Below, piece by piece: positions 43,001 through 53,749 of a stretch of 64,000 bases of DNA (positions within the stretch are counted from its first letter, which is position 1; every line of letters starts with the position of its first letter). The notes below the pieces were generated by a model. That model ran no database searches, had not been told where the DNA came from, and was given only the letters and a program-made list of their open reading frames with translations. A program made the position numbers and the translations under genes. This DNA comes from Argyresthia goedartella (taxonomy: Eukaryota; Arthropoda; Insecta; Lepidoptera; Argyresthiidae): positions 30,629,715 to 30,693,714 of the forward strand of contig OX463829.1 in the NCBI GenBank assembly GCA_949825045.1, in the 5' to 3' direction.

Positions 43001-43219
43001 TTTAGGTATTTATTTTGAAGTGTATATTATTATGATTAGGTATGTAGTCTATGTAGTACAATTTGTAAATAAGTAAGTGTTCCGACCGATTTCAGTCACG
43101 GCGAATGCTTCATGAGCTTTAAACTCGCTCGTGTGCTCGAATCTAACTTGTGAAGTCAATCTTCCTTGTGAAGATCCTTGCGCATTGCGGGCTTGTGAGC
43201 ACACCATTAATATAAATAT

Positions 43220-43413
43220 TGTACGGTGCGGGCTGCTATGATCACACACCGAATGTCAGATAGTATGGCGAGGGTTGAGAGATGTCAAAGGAGAGACGAC
43301 CGATACTAACGAATGCGTTTATTGCACTAAAAATGTATTACAAATAATGAGTGAAGTAATTTAGGTAGGTACTGCAGAGTAAGCATAATTACAATGTACT
43401 AATGGCTCGTACA
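43220..43413 (-). repeat. LTR of BEL/Pao element (3' LTR of the minus-strand element)
   Basis: 194 bp; differs from 49292-49484 by a handful of bases (for example CAAAGGAGAG versus CAAAGAAGAG). Confidence 0.92.
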
Positions 43414-43495
43414 TACTGCCAACATTTAAAAAGGAAGAATACAAAAGAAGAATCTCTAATCATCTATGATAGTGCAAATGCTGTAACGAATGCAA

Positions 43496-45165
43496 TTATG
43501 TTGACATGTCAAAGTCTAACTTGTCTAAAGTGGATGTTGATTTATTTACACTGTTCACTGATTTGTGTCCTTTATCACTGCGCATCACTGATGAGTTAAC
43601 TTTAGCATCATTTAGAGACGTTTCTGTCACTGCTTTGCTTTCACTATTTTCAGCTGATACAGATGTCAATTCTAGATCTGTTTGCTTCTGGATTGACTTC
43701 GATTTGCATCTTTGCTTAAGTTTTGAGATTGTTTCCCCAGTCAATATTGCTATTATGACGAACAACACGGTGTATGTAATGAGTTGAGTCTTTCGGTAAG
43801 GTTTGCTCCAATGTTTGTGTACGTAACGACTCAATTTTGGCTTGGATATTCTGAAACATTTCCTTATGATCTGTTACATTCAGGATATCATGACGTAAAG
43901 AAGTATTGATCACGTCATTTAATGTGGATACAGCAGTAATCGGTGTTTTAATCTTCTGTTCTATAAACATCTGATTTACGTAGTCATGATGGGCATGAAT
44001 CATAAAGGATTCTCCTTTGATAACGCAACCTTGACCTATTGTTATAAGACCACTGGCGCGTAGAAGTTTTGTAGAGTAGCCGGCTGGGCATAAAATGCGA
44101 ATTGTGCATTCCTGGCAACACGAGAATAGCCACGTGTCTCGTGGGTGTAAACTGATCCATTTGTCGGTACACTCCTTGACTTCGGACGTGCAAATTGTGT
44201 CATTTTATTGTTTATAAGCAATTGAGTGTCACAGATAGACTCATGGGACTTTATATTGTAGATTGGGCTATTGATGGGGCATAACATTTTCTGGTCGATA
44301 TTTTTTATGCACGATTGTAGATCATATTCTGTCATTGGCATCATAATATCGTTTCTGATATTGACTGCTATATAGGGTGCCTCTGTCTTAGTGTAGACTG
44401 CTCTGACACCTTTCATCTGGGGCACAGATATGATTTTATCAAGTTCGAACTGATCACGATTGATAAGCGGTATTCGAATTTCCATAATCAAAAATTTGCT
44501 TTTAACTCTTGCTCGTATCTTCAATAGTTTGTATAGATCCTTGATGCTGCTCACTGGAATTTTTAAGTCTTCATTTAATTGATCTGAGACGATGTTCAGT
44601 TGGTCTTGGATTTGCTTCGGCGATAGTAAGTGAAAGTCTAATCGACCGTGATCGTGAGTGTCGATGAGAGTTTCCTGAATTCTTCGCAAATTTGATATGA
44701 TGACGTCAGCTGATATTGCAGACGCAACTATGTAGAATGCTTGTAAGGCATTGTTGTTGTTGTCGTTTAACTTGTTCATTTCGTCTGATATACTACTGAG
44801 GTGATTATTGATGATAGTGAATTGTTTATTCATGATGTTTTCATTTCGTTACAGGATATTGTTTTCTGCTTCTGTAATTGACGTCAGGTTCTTGAAGAGA
44901 GTGAACAAATGGTTTCGATGTCCTGCTCATAACGTCTGGCAAATTTGTCATCCAGTTCACCAAATAGGCTATTGGCTACATAACCGATTCCATTTATTAA
45001 TCCCCTCCTTTTACGAGATATGATCGTGTCCTGAGTTGTCATTAATTTATTATAATGTTCGAGTTCGCTAAGTTCATGTTCAAACTGAGCTGCTATTGTC
45101 ATGAAGGTTGGTTGTGATTTGCAGATGTCACTTATATGGTGAACATAAGATTTTATATCAGTCAT
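43496..45165 (-). pseudogene. Env of the BEL/Pao element, broken, baculovirus F-like
   Basis: Frames 45165-44884, 44833-44042 and 44003-43496 together cover an envelope-type glycoprotein. The first has a four-residue basic cleavage-type site (about 45012) followed by a Gly-rich hydrophobic stretch ending LFGELDD, the layout of the F-protein cleavage and fusion-peptide region in baculoviruses and insect errantiviruses. The middle part is a helix-rich ectodomain with a Cys-containing end. The last frame has one hydrophobic anchor (TYTVLFVIIAILTG) and a polar cytoplasmic tail. At least two frame breaks make it non-functional. A hydrophobic segment at the end of the pol frame (about 45300-45360) may be its signal peptide. 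Confidence 0.75.
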
Positions 45166-45292
45166 ACTTGGCCAGTATGTTGTCAGGTTGTAGTATACGA
45201 TAATTTTCCACTGGTCCTGTATAATTCCAAACTAAGCAACTTTATCAAAATATAGCGTGTTACTGTTATTTAGAGTGGTGATCTGAAAAATG

Positions 45293-46678
45293 CTAGCTTG
45301 TTGTTGTTGAACTGTGGACGTTAAACATGTCATAAAGAAAGAGTAGTAGCGCTGTCACAAGTACGTTAGGAAGTTTATTTTTGCGACTCCTCTTTGGTCT
45401 CGGCGGGTTGTCAATAGGTCTATCTGGCTTGTCATTGTCATGCTGATGATGCACCGGTAGGGGGGCTAATTTAATAATAGGACGTTTCACGTGCCCTCCC
45501 TTTGTTTTCAAAGTTACTACCCGTACATGTCCATCCTTGCCTGGGTGTATGTCTGTTACTCTTCCGAGGGCCCATTTAGACGGTGGCATATTGTCTTCTT
45601 TGACAAGTACTATGTCATTGATTTTAGTATTTTTCTGTGGTTAATTCCATTTGCTGCGTGTCTGAAGTATATGCAAGTAGTCTGTTGACCATTTCTTCCA
45701 GAATTCACGATGCATCTTTTCTGTCATTTGCCATCTTGTCCTTGGGCAGGTGATGTTTATGTCAGAAAATGGTGATGATAATATTGGACCACCTACTAAG
45801 AAATGGCCTGGAGTCAAAATATCATCATCTATGTTTTCTGTCAATGCGTAGAGGGGTCTGGAATTGAGGCATGCTTCAATTTGTGTCAGGAGAGTATAAA
45901 ATTCCTCAAATGTCAGTTTTTGATCCCCTAATATACGTTTTAGGTGATGCTTCATGCTGCGTACAGCGGCTTCCCACAGACCACCTGCGCTTGGCCATGC
46001 CGGAGCATTAAAGTGCCATGTTATTCCCATTTCTGCAATGTCTGTGAGAAAATCCTTGTCAATTAGTTCTAAGGCGTGCTTGTATTCCCTTTGTAGGATT
46101 TTCGAACTTCCTTGAAAGTTTGTGGCGTTTTCGCTCCATAATCCTTTTGGAGTACCTCTTCTGTTGCACATCCGTTTGAGTGCTGCAAGAAATGCTGCTG
46201 AAGTCAAATCCGACACTAGTTCTAGGTGGATTGCTTTTGTGGCAAGGCAGACAAAAACAGCAATGTAACCTTTTGTTGTTTTGATCCCCTGTCCTTTGTT
46301 GACCTTTAATTCCACAAATCCAGTAAAGTCAACTCCGGTATGAGTAAAGGGTCTTGATGGTGTTACTCTTGGGGCGGGTAGATTGAACATCAACTGATTA
46401 TGCCTGCTATCGCTGAATCGACGACATTTCACGCAATTGCGAATATGTTTTTTCACTGTTCTGTTGCCCCCAACCACCCAATATTTGTTCCGTAAGTGCG
46501 CCAAGGTTAGTCTTGGTCCACCATGCAGCGTGCGTTTGTGAGCTTCATCAATGAGAAGTTCTGTCAGTTTCGAATGCTGTTGTATGATGATAGGGTATTT
46601 GGACTCGTCTGTCAATTGTGAATGCTGTAGCTGTCCTCCTACTCTTAGTATGTCATTCTCATACAAATATGGATTCAA
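45293..46678 (-). pseudogene. BEL/Pao integrase and pol C-terminus
   Basis: 46678-45641 holds the HHCC zinc domain (EAHKRTLHGG, HIRNCVKCRRF) and the catalytic core (GVDFTGFVEL, SENATNFQGSS, AGGLWEAAVRSMK). The second catalytic Asp of the usual SDNGTNF motif is Glu here (SEN), which may impair strand transfer. 45589-45293 continues in another frame with LGRVTDIHPGKDGHVRVVTL, the C-terminal domain found in BEL/Pao pol. Confidence 0.88.
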
Positions 46679-46696
46679 TTTTAATATGTTGCTCTT

Positions 46697-47482
46697 TTAA
46701 CTCAAAATTTTGCTTTCCTTGAGCTGGGAAATGACGTCATGATACTCCTCCCACTGTGTTGTCTTTATGAATGTGTTGTAAGTATTTTCTATTTCTGTCA
46801 CTGACAGGTGTCTGGTTCGAATTGCATTTGCTCTGTCGCGTGCGTTTGTTATGAAACGTGACACCCAACACATCACTCTGACGGCATGCGATAAAACACT
46901 GTATTTATTTAATAGCTCGTCGACAATAGGTACAGATATTTGAGCCGTATTCGCTGTCATTTTTCTTTTCAACTCAATCTGAGGGCTGTCATATGTGGTT
47001 GTTTTGTCAGTTATTTGGGATTTGAGCCAAGATTGGCCCTCCCACCACAACGCATGTTCTTTCAGTTGCGAAGGACTCAGACCTCTCGTTGCGCAATCTG
47101 CTGCATTGTCACTTGATTGCGTGTGCCGCCAGCATGAGGGTGGCACAACTTCTATAATTTCCTGGACTCTATTGGCGACGAATGATATCCATCGTGATGG
47201 ACTGCTCTGTAGCTACCCCAGCACAATCATCGAATCCGTCCATGCAAATGTTTCAATGTCAGTTTGCTTCAGTGCCTGTTTGACTTTTGTAAGAAGTCTT
47301 GTAAGTAGTAGTGCTCCACATAACTCCAATCGTGGAAGCGTTACGGTTTTATTCAGCGGTGCTAATTTTGTTTTAGCTGCAATAATTCGAATCGAGAGGC
47401 GGCCGTTGTTGTCAGTTGCTTTTAAATAAATCGCACAAGCGTATACTTTCGCAATTGTTTTTAGTTGAACGTCCGGTGACAT
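46697..47482 (-). pseudogene. BEL/Pao RNase H region
   Basis: 47482-47213 reads YACAIYLKATDNNGRLSIR, AAKTKLAPLNKTVTLPRLE and FAWTDSMIVLG, the Pao-type RNase H domain. 47146-46697 continues SSDNAADCATRGLSPSQLKE. It follows gag sequence directly, so the protease and RT that should precede it are absent. Confidence 0.82.
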
Positions 47483-48783
47483 AGATTCGAATTTCCTGCA
47501 TTGGAATAACGTGGGAATAACGCATGTTTTGAGTTACATACAGCACAGTTGAATATAGTTGAATTGCTTTGGTGCGATCTTGTTTTTTTCAGAGTTCCAT
47601 GATGACCTCTGAATATCTTTGTTCTTCTGATTGTAGGGAGTTTTTGATGTAAATTGCTTGATTGTAGACGTCGATTCATCGCTTTTCTTATTCAAAGGCT
47701 CTAAGGCAGTGAATTTTGCCTCGAGAAATGAGGTGAATTCCTCAAATGAAGGAGTTTCACGAGGAGCTTTGCGTGACTCCATGTAGTCACTGTATGTGAC
47801 ATTATCGAGCTTTTTAACCAGCAGATGTACAAGAAGTGGATCCCATGTAGATGTATCTATCCCTAGGTTGTGGATAGCATGGATGCATTCCATGGTGGTG
47901 TCATGAAGTTTTTTGATATCGGCAGAAGATTGTTTTTGTATGATAGGCTGATTTAAAAAACGATCTATCTAGCAAGTTCTCTTTACCAAACGGTAAAGAG
48001 AACTTGCTTGTTGTCATATCGATGGGTCAAAATCTCCCAAGCCGTATCATAATTGTCAGATGATACATTGAGATGCTGGATGAGACGCTCAGCTTCTCCT
48101 TGCAGTTTCCCCTTTAAATGCTGCATCTTCTGCGCCTTTGTCAGTACAGGATTGTTGTGAATATTTCCCGAAAAAAGATCAAAAAATGTTGGCCATTGTG
48201 TATAATTGCACGAAAATGATGGTATTATCATTTTCGGGGTTGCTTGCTGCTGATGGGCCATAGCACCAATTTTTTTGTTAAGATCTTTTTTGACAGATTT
48301 GAAGACCGTTTAATGATGAGTAAACTCCATCTCGTAGTTAACGTCCGAACCTTGAAGTATGTTGTCAATTTGCCAATGTAAGTTGTCAATTTTCTCCCAA
48401 CGTGATTGCAGAGCTTTCAATTCATCTTCAATCTCCCATTTCTCTTCAATTTCCGAAACAATTATTCCGTCCGTAAGTCTCGAAAATGCCCGAAAATTTG
48501 TTCGCTGGAGACTGATCAGTTCAGTAATTTTTTGGTCAGGTTGCGTGCCCTTATCCTGCGTATTTGTGTAACTGGATATAATTTCACGAGTATATTGGTA
48601 ATTTTTCTTCGTAATGTTATAAATGTCCTTGGTGTAATATTCATGAGTCTTGATAGGCTCCATCATGAGTTGATTGTCATTCTCCTCAAACTCCGCCCAA
48701 AGCGTATCCAAAGCTTCCACCCGTGTTTTGATGTACTCTGGAGTCTTCCGGCTTGGAGAATCTTTCTTAAAGTTGGTCAGCAC
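47461..48783 (-). pseudogene. BEL/Pao gag, broken
   Basis: 48783-48310 is a coiled-coil-rich N-terminal part. 48261-47983 has IIPSFSCNYTQWPTFFDLFS and MQHLKGKLQGEAERLIQHL, the capsid region known as DUF1759. 47893-47534 continues LVKKLDNVTYSDYMESR. A short frame to 47461 has FNCAVCNSKHALFP, the start of a zinc-knuckle-like region. Between the two middle frames lies a perfect 17 bp-arm hairpin (47971-48008). Confidence 0.8.
47971..48008. repeat. Perfect 17 bp-arm hairpin in BEL gag
   Basis: AGCAAGTTCTCTTTACC, loop AAAC, then the exact inverse. It coincides with the gag frame break and resembles the snap-back palindrome at 36238-36282. Confidence 0.85.
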
Positions 48784-49291
48784 TTGTTCAAGAGAGTGCG
48801 TGATCTCTTACTGACGAGATATGAATGTTTCCATATTGCAATGTCAAGTTGTCAATAAAGTAAGAAAATGGAAAGATATTACTTGTATTTGCTGCTGTAG
48901 TTCACTCACACCTGTGAGGACCGAACGGGATGAGTGATTTGTCTCCACACCCTGGTACCTTGCCCCGAACTGTATGTAGTCGCGGCTGCCTGAGCTGCTG
49001 TGGCTGCGTGTACACCCGGCTTGCAGTATAATGTCGCTACAAATAAGTCTGCCCGCAGTATGCTGGTTACTGGTGGCTTCGATTTTTTATTACTCAAAGT
49101 GTGCTGAAGTGCTTGAGTGTGTGTTGCAAACTGTCAATAGAGTTTGATTCACTCTAAACTGTCACTGGTGTCACTATGAACTGTAATCTGAGTTGCTAGT
49201 TCCAAACTTAACCACAAATCCGAGTCTCAAATTACTGCACTGAATTTAGAGTCCCGAAATACAAAGTCGGATCCGGTTCGAAGGACCAAAA

Positions 49292-49484
49292 TGTATGGTG
49301 CGGGCTGCTATGATCACACACCGAATGTCAGATAGTATGGCGAGGGTTGAGAGATGTCAAAGAAGAGACGACCGATACTAACAAATGCGTTTATTGCACT
49401 AAAATATATTACAAATAATGAGTGAAGTAATTTAGGTAGGTACTGCAGAGTAAGCATAATTACAATGTACTAATGGCTCGTACA
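49292..49484 (-). repeat. LTR of BEL/Pao element (5' LTR of the minus-strand element)
   Basis: 193 bp. Immediately inside on the minus strand is TTTTGGTCCTTCGAACCGGA, the conserved PBS-like start of BEL-type internal regions. Confidence 0.92.
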
Positions 49485-49499
49485 AATATACTGAGTTAG

Positions 49500-51330
49500 C
49501 GCAGGTGGTTGGACTTTTAACTCATCGCGCTTGGTGTCGAGCTTTGTGCGCCAGCGAATTTCAAAGTCACGGACTTTGGTTTTAACGGCTTGCTTCTCCC
49601 ATTGGGGAGGCTATATGCCGCACCTCTTCATGTGCCGCTTCAATACATCTTTGAACCTGAGGAGTTGTCCGCCACGCTTGCGCCCCTCCTGAAGTTCTGA
49701 GTAGAAGATGTGCTTCGCGACCCTCTGCTCTGCCATCCTTGATAAGTGTCCGCACCACCAAAGCTGTCGCCGCATGAGGTAGGCCTGATGCCACCCACAT
49801 TGGCACGTCGCAGCTCTTCAGTGTTCCGCACGCGATCAGACCTGATATTCATTATCTTGCGAAGACCTCTGAGTTGAAAACGATCTCGCATGCAGATGTG
49901 ATGGCGATACGCGGTCCAAGCTTCCTCAATATACCTAGTCGGTCCATAAGTTCTGTCACAAATATTTTGCCGCATAGTAAATAATACCAAGTTTTATTTT
50001 ATTTAATACTATATATGGTTTGATAGCTCATTTAATACTGATAAATTAGAACGATTATTGGATTTAAATGCTTAAAGTCATATTACACAAATGCTAGTTT
50101 TTTCAGAGATTTTGCACTTTTTTACCCAATCAAAAACACGGACTTGATTCACTTTATCTTTTTTCCATGACTCTTAAAACCTTTCAAACTTACGTGAGAT
50201 TTTAGTCAGAACCCTCCCTGAACCAGTTACCTTCATTTTGAAGCATAAGATAACTAAGACTGGGTAAAACTAATTTTCATATTCACTTTTTACGTAGTGT
50301 ACTTGTTGCCCACAAGATCAAATTTATACGTTTTTCTGAAAACGTAAAAAGTACGTAAAGTTCTCGATGGGAGCAGTTGGAACTGAAAGCTAAGAGAAAA
50401 TCAAATGCTAGTTGCTAAGCATGGTCTAAAATCGAGGTTTCAGAATAAATAAATAAGAACCTTGTTGGGTATCTGGAACACTGTTTTTTTATTAAATTTG
50501 TTGTAAGTGGTATTTTTGTCAGTTGCGGCGTGTTTTGGGTTCTCGATTGTCTCAAGTTATAAGGTTTTTTGTCATATTGCGATAATCGTACAAAATGAAT
50601 TGTATTGCAATTTGATTCGTATAAAATAAGCTTTTTAATCATGTATAATACGAATAAGAAAAAGTTTATTTCTGAGTTTTATCTATCAAAAACCTTGTGA
50701 CAGAACTTAAGGACCGACTAGGAATGATCACCATGTACACTGAGATCTTCGTACCTATCTTTATGTCGTGTGAACAGAAGACCTTGGTATCCAGCTTGCC
50801 GAATGCTGCAGCTGCAGCTCCGATCCTGCTGTTGATCTTTGAATCAAGGTCGCACTTCGATGTTAAAGTGCTCCCCAGGTAGCGGAACTTATTGACCTGC
50901 TTCAGCTCGTCCTCGCCAATTTTGCTGTTTAGCTCGCTGACAGTCGATATCTAGAGACCTCCGTCTTTTTGACGCTTATCTTCAGACCGAATTTACGGAA
51001 ATACTTGTCGAGATCGGAAGTGAGGTATTGCAGGCTTTCTGGGGATTCTTTCACAAAGCATAGATCATCCGCGTAGATGATCTCAGTGACCACCACGTGT
51101 GACACTTTTTGCGGGCTTTTAGTCTCGCGAGGTTAAAAAGACTACCATCGGGGTGGAAACGGATGCGGACTCCTTCTGGTAGGCTTGTGTAACTCCTCGG
51201 ACTATGACCGAAAAGTACAACGCGAACAATGTAGGCGTGAACGCAGCCTTCTTTGACCCCACAGGTAAAGGGGAAAAACTCTGATTGCTCATCGTTGATA
51301 AAACATAGTTGGTGGTACAATTGTACACAA
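49500..51330 (-). mobile_element. RTE-like LINE fragment, split by a mariner-like MITE
   Basis: Minus strand, 51330-50721: QSEFFPFTCGVKEGCVHA (RT block B), DGSLFNLARLKAR, then IYADDLCF (catalytic, about 51060-51085) and [18 protein letters not shown]. After the MITE (49938-50718) it continues 49936-49560: [27 protein letters not shown] and the C-terminal tail, as in RTE/BovB-type insect elements. Several frameshifts. No endonuclease remains, and the 3' end is not defined. Confidence 0.8.
49938..50718. mobile_element. Mariner-like MITE with 24 bp TIRs and TA duplication
   Basis: Left TIR GTCGGTCCATAAGTTCTGTC(ACAA) at 49938-49961; right TIR is its inverse at 50695-50718 with one mismatch. TA on both sides (49936-49937, 50719-50720). 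781 bp, no transposase. It interrupts the RTE reverse transcriptase between YMVII and AWTAYRHH. Confidence 0.9.
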
Positions 51331-51339
51331 TTAGTCTAT

Positions 51340-51480
51340 CTCCGCTCATCACTTACCTCTCACTCTCTAAGTCGGTTTGCTGGAAGAGATCTCTTATTTA
51401 AAGATAAGCACGCCGTTGTGCACTGTTTTGTCTTTAATGTAGATTTCCTTTAATTTGTGTATGCAATAAAGAAATTATTA
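51340..51480 (+). mobile_element. LINE-C extreme 3' end
   Basis: Cassette GGTTTGCTGGAAGAGATCTC...AAGATAAGCACGCC at 51374-51420, then GCAATAAAGAAATTATTAAA. Only about 140 bp. Confidence 0.7.
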
Positions 51481-51644
51481 AATTATTAATTATTAGGTTC
51501 GGGGCAAACGGAGAATAATCGACAAATAAAGGATGAAATCTCGTGGCATGTCAGATGGCACATAACTCGACACACATTCATCTGTATAGAGAAAACAGCT
51601 CTTGAATGCATTCTCTTTATACTTTATGTCACAAAAACAGAATA

Positions 51645-51720
51645 TACAGATAAAAAGGCGAGCTTATCTTTAAAACGAGATTTCTTCCTGCAAACCCAGG
51701 ATGGACAGGATACATTAAAG
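51645..51720 (-). mobile_element. LINE-C 3' UTR cassette, inverted copy
   Basis: GGCGAGCTTATCTTTAAAAC and TTTCTTCCTGCAAACC are the inverse of the cassette. Confidence 0.65.
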
Positions 51721-51754
51721 AACAGGTAGACTTATGTGGACAACGTTCTATGTA

Positions 51755-51775
51755 TCTATCTATCTATCTATCCAG
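51755..51775. repeat. (TCTA)n microsatellite
   Basis: About five units of TCTA. Confidence 0.85.
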
Positions 51776-51939
51776 CCTCCTGCACCCACTGCAGTTTTGG
51801 CGATTGTGTACAACGTTAATTCATTAAAATAACAAACTACTTACCAATATGTACATAAATACATAGTATCAATACAAATAAATACAATTATACGACAAAA
51901 AATTAATTAATACAATAAACATACATAGAAAAGTCTATT

Positions 51940-52580
51940 ATGGAAGAGAAAGATAGTGTTCTTTTAAGCGACTTTTGTGAAATATTAAGTGATGGACTGA
52001 CTCAGGACGACAAAGAAAGAGAGGTCAACGAAAAGCAACCTGAAGAAGAAGAAACCTGCAGGAGGACGTGAACGCTCAAATGGAGCAGTACAAGCTGAAG
52101 GCACAATGTAGAAGCTGACGGAAGACAATACAATACTCAACGCCGCACACACCATTGTGGCTTTATACGAGAGTAGGAACTCTGGTGTAAAACGACAATA
52201 GGACAATTCGCTACGCCAGAATGAAAGACTTCTTCCTCTTGTTAGGGATGAAAGATAGAAAACGATTTAGTACAAAACTCGAATCAACATTGACATGATA
52301 AGTAAATCATGTAGCCCAATTATGTCCCCACCGAGGGGCAAGGGATACTCTACTCGGATACAACGAGTAAGATTGTCTGTCAGAAGCTATCAAGCTACCA
52401 TATTTGGGTCTCTGACACAGCTTAACGTGTCATCCAAAATACGGAAATGCCCGAAACAAATCCCAGATAGAGACGGACACCCATCCATTACCTGGCGCGG
52501 CCAGAAATTGCTTCCCGCACGATCGTTGTCCGATGTGCGACATAGAACGAACTTTGACATAGTGAAGAAATATCGTCCAT
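51940..52580 (+). pseudogene. Decayed coding sequence of unknown family
   Basis: Begins MEEKDSVLLSDFCEILSDG and stays open to about 52040, then shifts frame. An acidic, Gln/Glu-rich helix (QPEEEETC) and a possible coiled coil follow. Later parts (52295-52580) have SLTQLNVSSKIRKCPKQIP. I do not recognise it; it could be the ORF1 or accessory part of a transposon. Confidence 0.35.
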
Positions 52581-52763
52581 AGATATAGGGAAGATATTGC
52601 ATATGGAGTGTCAAAATTGTCTCTAGACTAGATAGATAATTTTCCTTGTTTATTGTGAGAGCTCCCTTTCTTTCGTATGGCACCAAAAAGGTGATGGTCA
52701 TAATAGACCGATGAAATGCTGCTTTTCTGTTCCGTAGTTTTTATTTGTTCGTTTCTCACTCAC

Positions 52764-52876
52764 GGTTCTTCTTGTAGAGCAATATCTCGAGCTGGTCGGC
52801 GAGGTGGTGGTCGAGTGCGCGCTCCACGCGCTCCGCCGTCGTCGCGTCTGTCAGCTCACCGCGCATCCACGAACAC
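52764..52876 (-). CDS. eag: eag exon, PAS domain second half
   Basis: The exon is 113 bp, with acceptor GCAG before 52876 and donor GTGAGT after 52764. It begins with one base of a split codon and ends with one. The translation reads C-S-W-M-R-GELTD and ends EILLYKKN. This corresponds to the conserved GELTD to EILLYKKN stretch of the EAG PAS domain, which binds the channel's own C-terminal cyclic-nucleotide-binding-homology domain. It splices in phase to 32662, giving KKN-H-TPLWLL. In Drosophila eag, as I recall it, an extra short alternatively used segment lies at this junction; none was noticed here. The exon is an island of GC-rich coding sequence between an RTE/C-type repeat block and a piggyBac remnant, and was too short for simple ORF detection. 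Confidence 0.9.
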
Positions 52877-53302
52877 CTGCGCACGCGCACACACACGTTA
52901 CTACACCCATATTAGCAGCAAGTGTCATCTTTAATTTTCATGTGCAGCTACAATTGGGTTAATGATATCTGCCCCCGAAGATATACGACTCCCGTTTATC
53001 ACGCATTCATGGCATCTAAATGTCAAAAGAAAACTCGCTCATACAAAAATGCCACATATAGGTGATAATATGCACGGTAACCGCGAGTCACGCGGGGCAT
53101 GCTACAGAGGCTGGTGTGTTTATCTACTACAGCGCCCAGCAAACTTATTTTGGGCGCCAAGGTATTGTCAGGAGTCCTACGTTGGGTGCTAATTGTCTTT
53201 ATATTGGCACCCAACCCAACAAACGGGATGAAATAGAAAGTAGTATTCAAATAATATTCTGGAGTTGTTAGGGTTCCTCATTCTGAATAATCTCAGAATG
53301 AT

Positions 53303-53420
53303 CAAATCAAATCAAATCTTTTTTTTTTAACAAATGACATTATGCATTGTACATAGTTGCTTGCAGACTGCACACTAGGTATAACCTGTCTCGTGGAGTC
53401 CCGACCAATTTAGAGTTGAC
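53303..53420 (-). mobile_element. LINE 3' tail with TTTGATT-type tandem end
   Basis: AATCAAATCAAATC at 53303-53320, a T-run and GCACACTAGGTATAACCTGT...TCGTGGAG (53370-53400) resemble the LINE-B 3' hairpin. No coding sequence remains. Confidence 0.55.
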
Positions 53421-53749
53421 AGATTAGATTAAGTTGCTAATCGTGTGCTGGGTATAAGATTAAGCAATGATTGCACTTTTAACTAAGCTAATCATGAAGA
53501 CAAAAGTAAAGATTAAATGATTTAACCAACAGTTAAAATAAATGTACTAAAATGTAATAGTATGTTTGTAAATATATACATACGTATATAAAATATATAG
53601 GTTTTTAATAATTTTATAAGGTTAGCTACATGTGGATAGAAGAGCTTCGGTGTTTTCATAGTCCAGTGTCGATAGCCATTTCGTTAGTTTAGTCTTAACT
53701 TCGGGGATGCTTAAGTTATTGTTGACAATGTTCTTGGTTACCACATTAT

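Larger units (their letters stand above)
43220..49484 (-). mobile_element. BEL/Pao element with env (roo-like), RT deleted, antisense
   Basis: LTRs at 43220-43413 and 49292-49484 begin TGTA(C/T)GGTGCGGG-complementary ends on the plus strand and end TCGTACA. A perfect 5 bp target duplication AATAT flanks them (43215-43219, 49485-49489). Minus-strand order: gag (48783-47461), RNase H (47482-46697), integrase (46678-45641), pol C-terminus (45589-45293), env (45165-43496). Gag passes directly into RNase H, so protease and the RT palm have been deleted near 47480. Env-bearing BEL/Pao elements such as roo carry an envelope related to baculovirus F; this one fits. Defective through deletion and frame breaks. 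Confidence 0.9.
11583..52876 (-). other. eag: eag potassium channel gene, visible span (nine exons, partial at both ends)
   Basis: Ether-a-go-go is a plasma-membrane voltage-gated, delayed-rectifier K+ channel subunit that works as a tetramer and sets neuronal and muscle excitability. Nine minus-strand exons splice in the order 52764-52876, 32531-32662, 32081-32190, 31272-31667, 30763-31186, 29956-30155, 29573-29825, 28424-28635, 11583-11799. Each junction has GT and AG, and the codon phases match, giving about 685 codons with no stop. The product runs from the PAS domain through S1-S6 and the cyclic-nucleotide-binding-homology domain to the start of the C-terminal tail. The N-terminal PAS-cap exons and the C-terminal coiled-coil exons are not seen and presumably lie outside. 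Introns of 20.1 kb (32663-52763) and 16.6 kb (11800-28423) hold most of the transposons described here. Family assignment is near certain; splice sites are inferred from sequence alone. Confidence 0.95.

Noticed and set aside
49936..50722. Two oppositely oriented LINE pieces
   Set aside because: The inverted identity is confined to 24 bp ends flanked by TA, which fits a MITE; the LINE is in one orientation on both sides.
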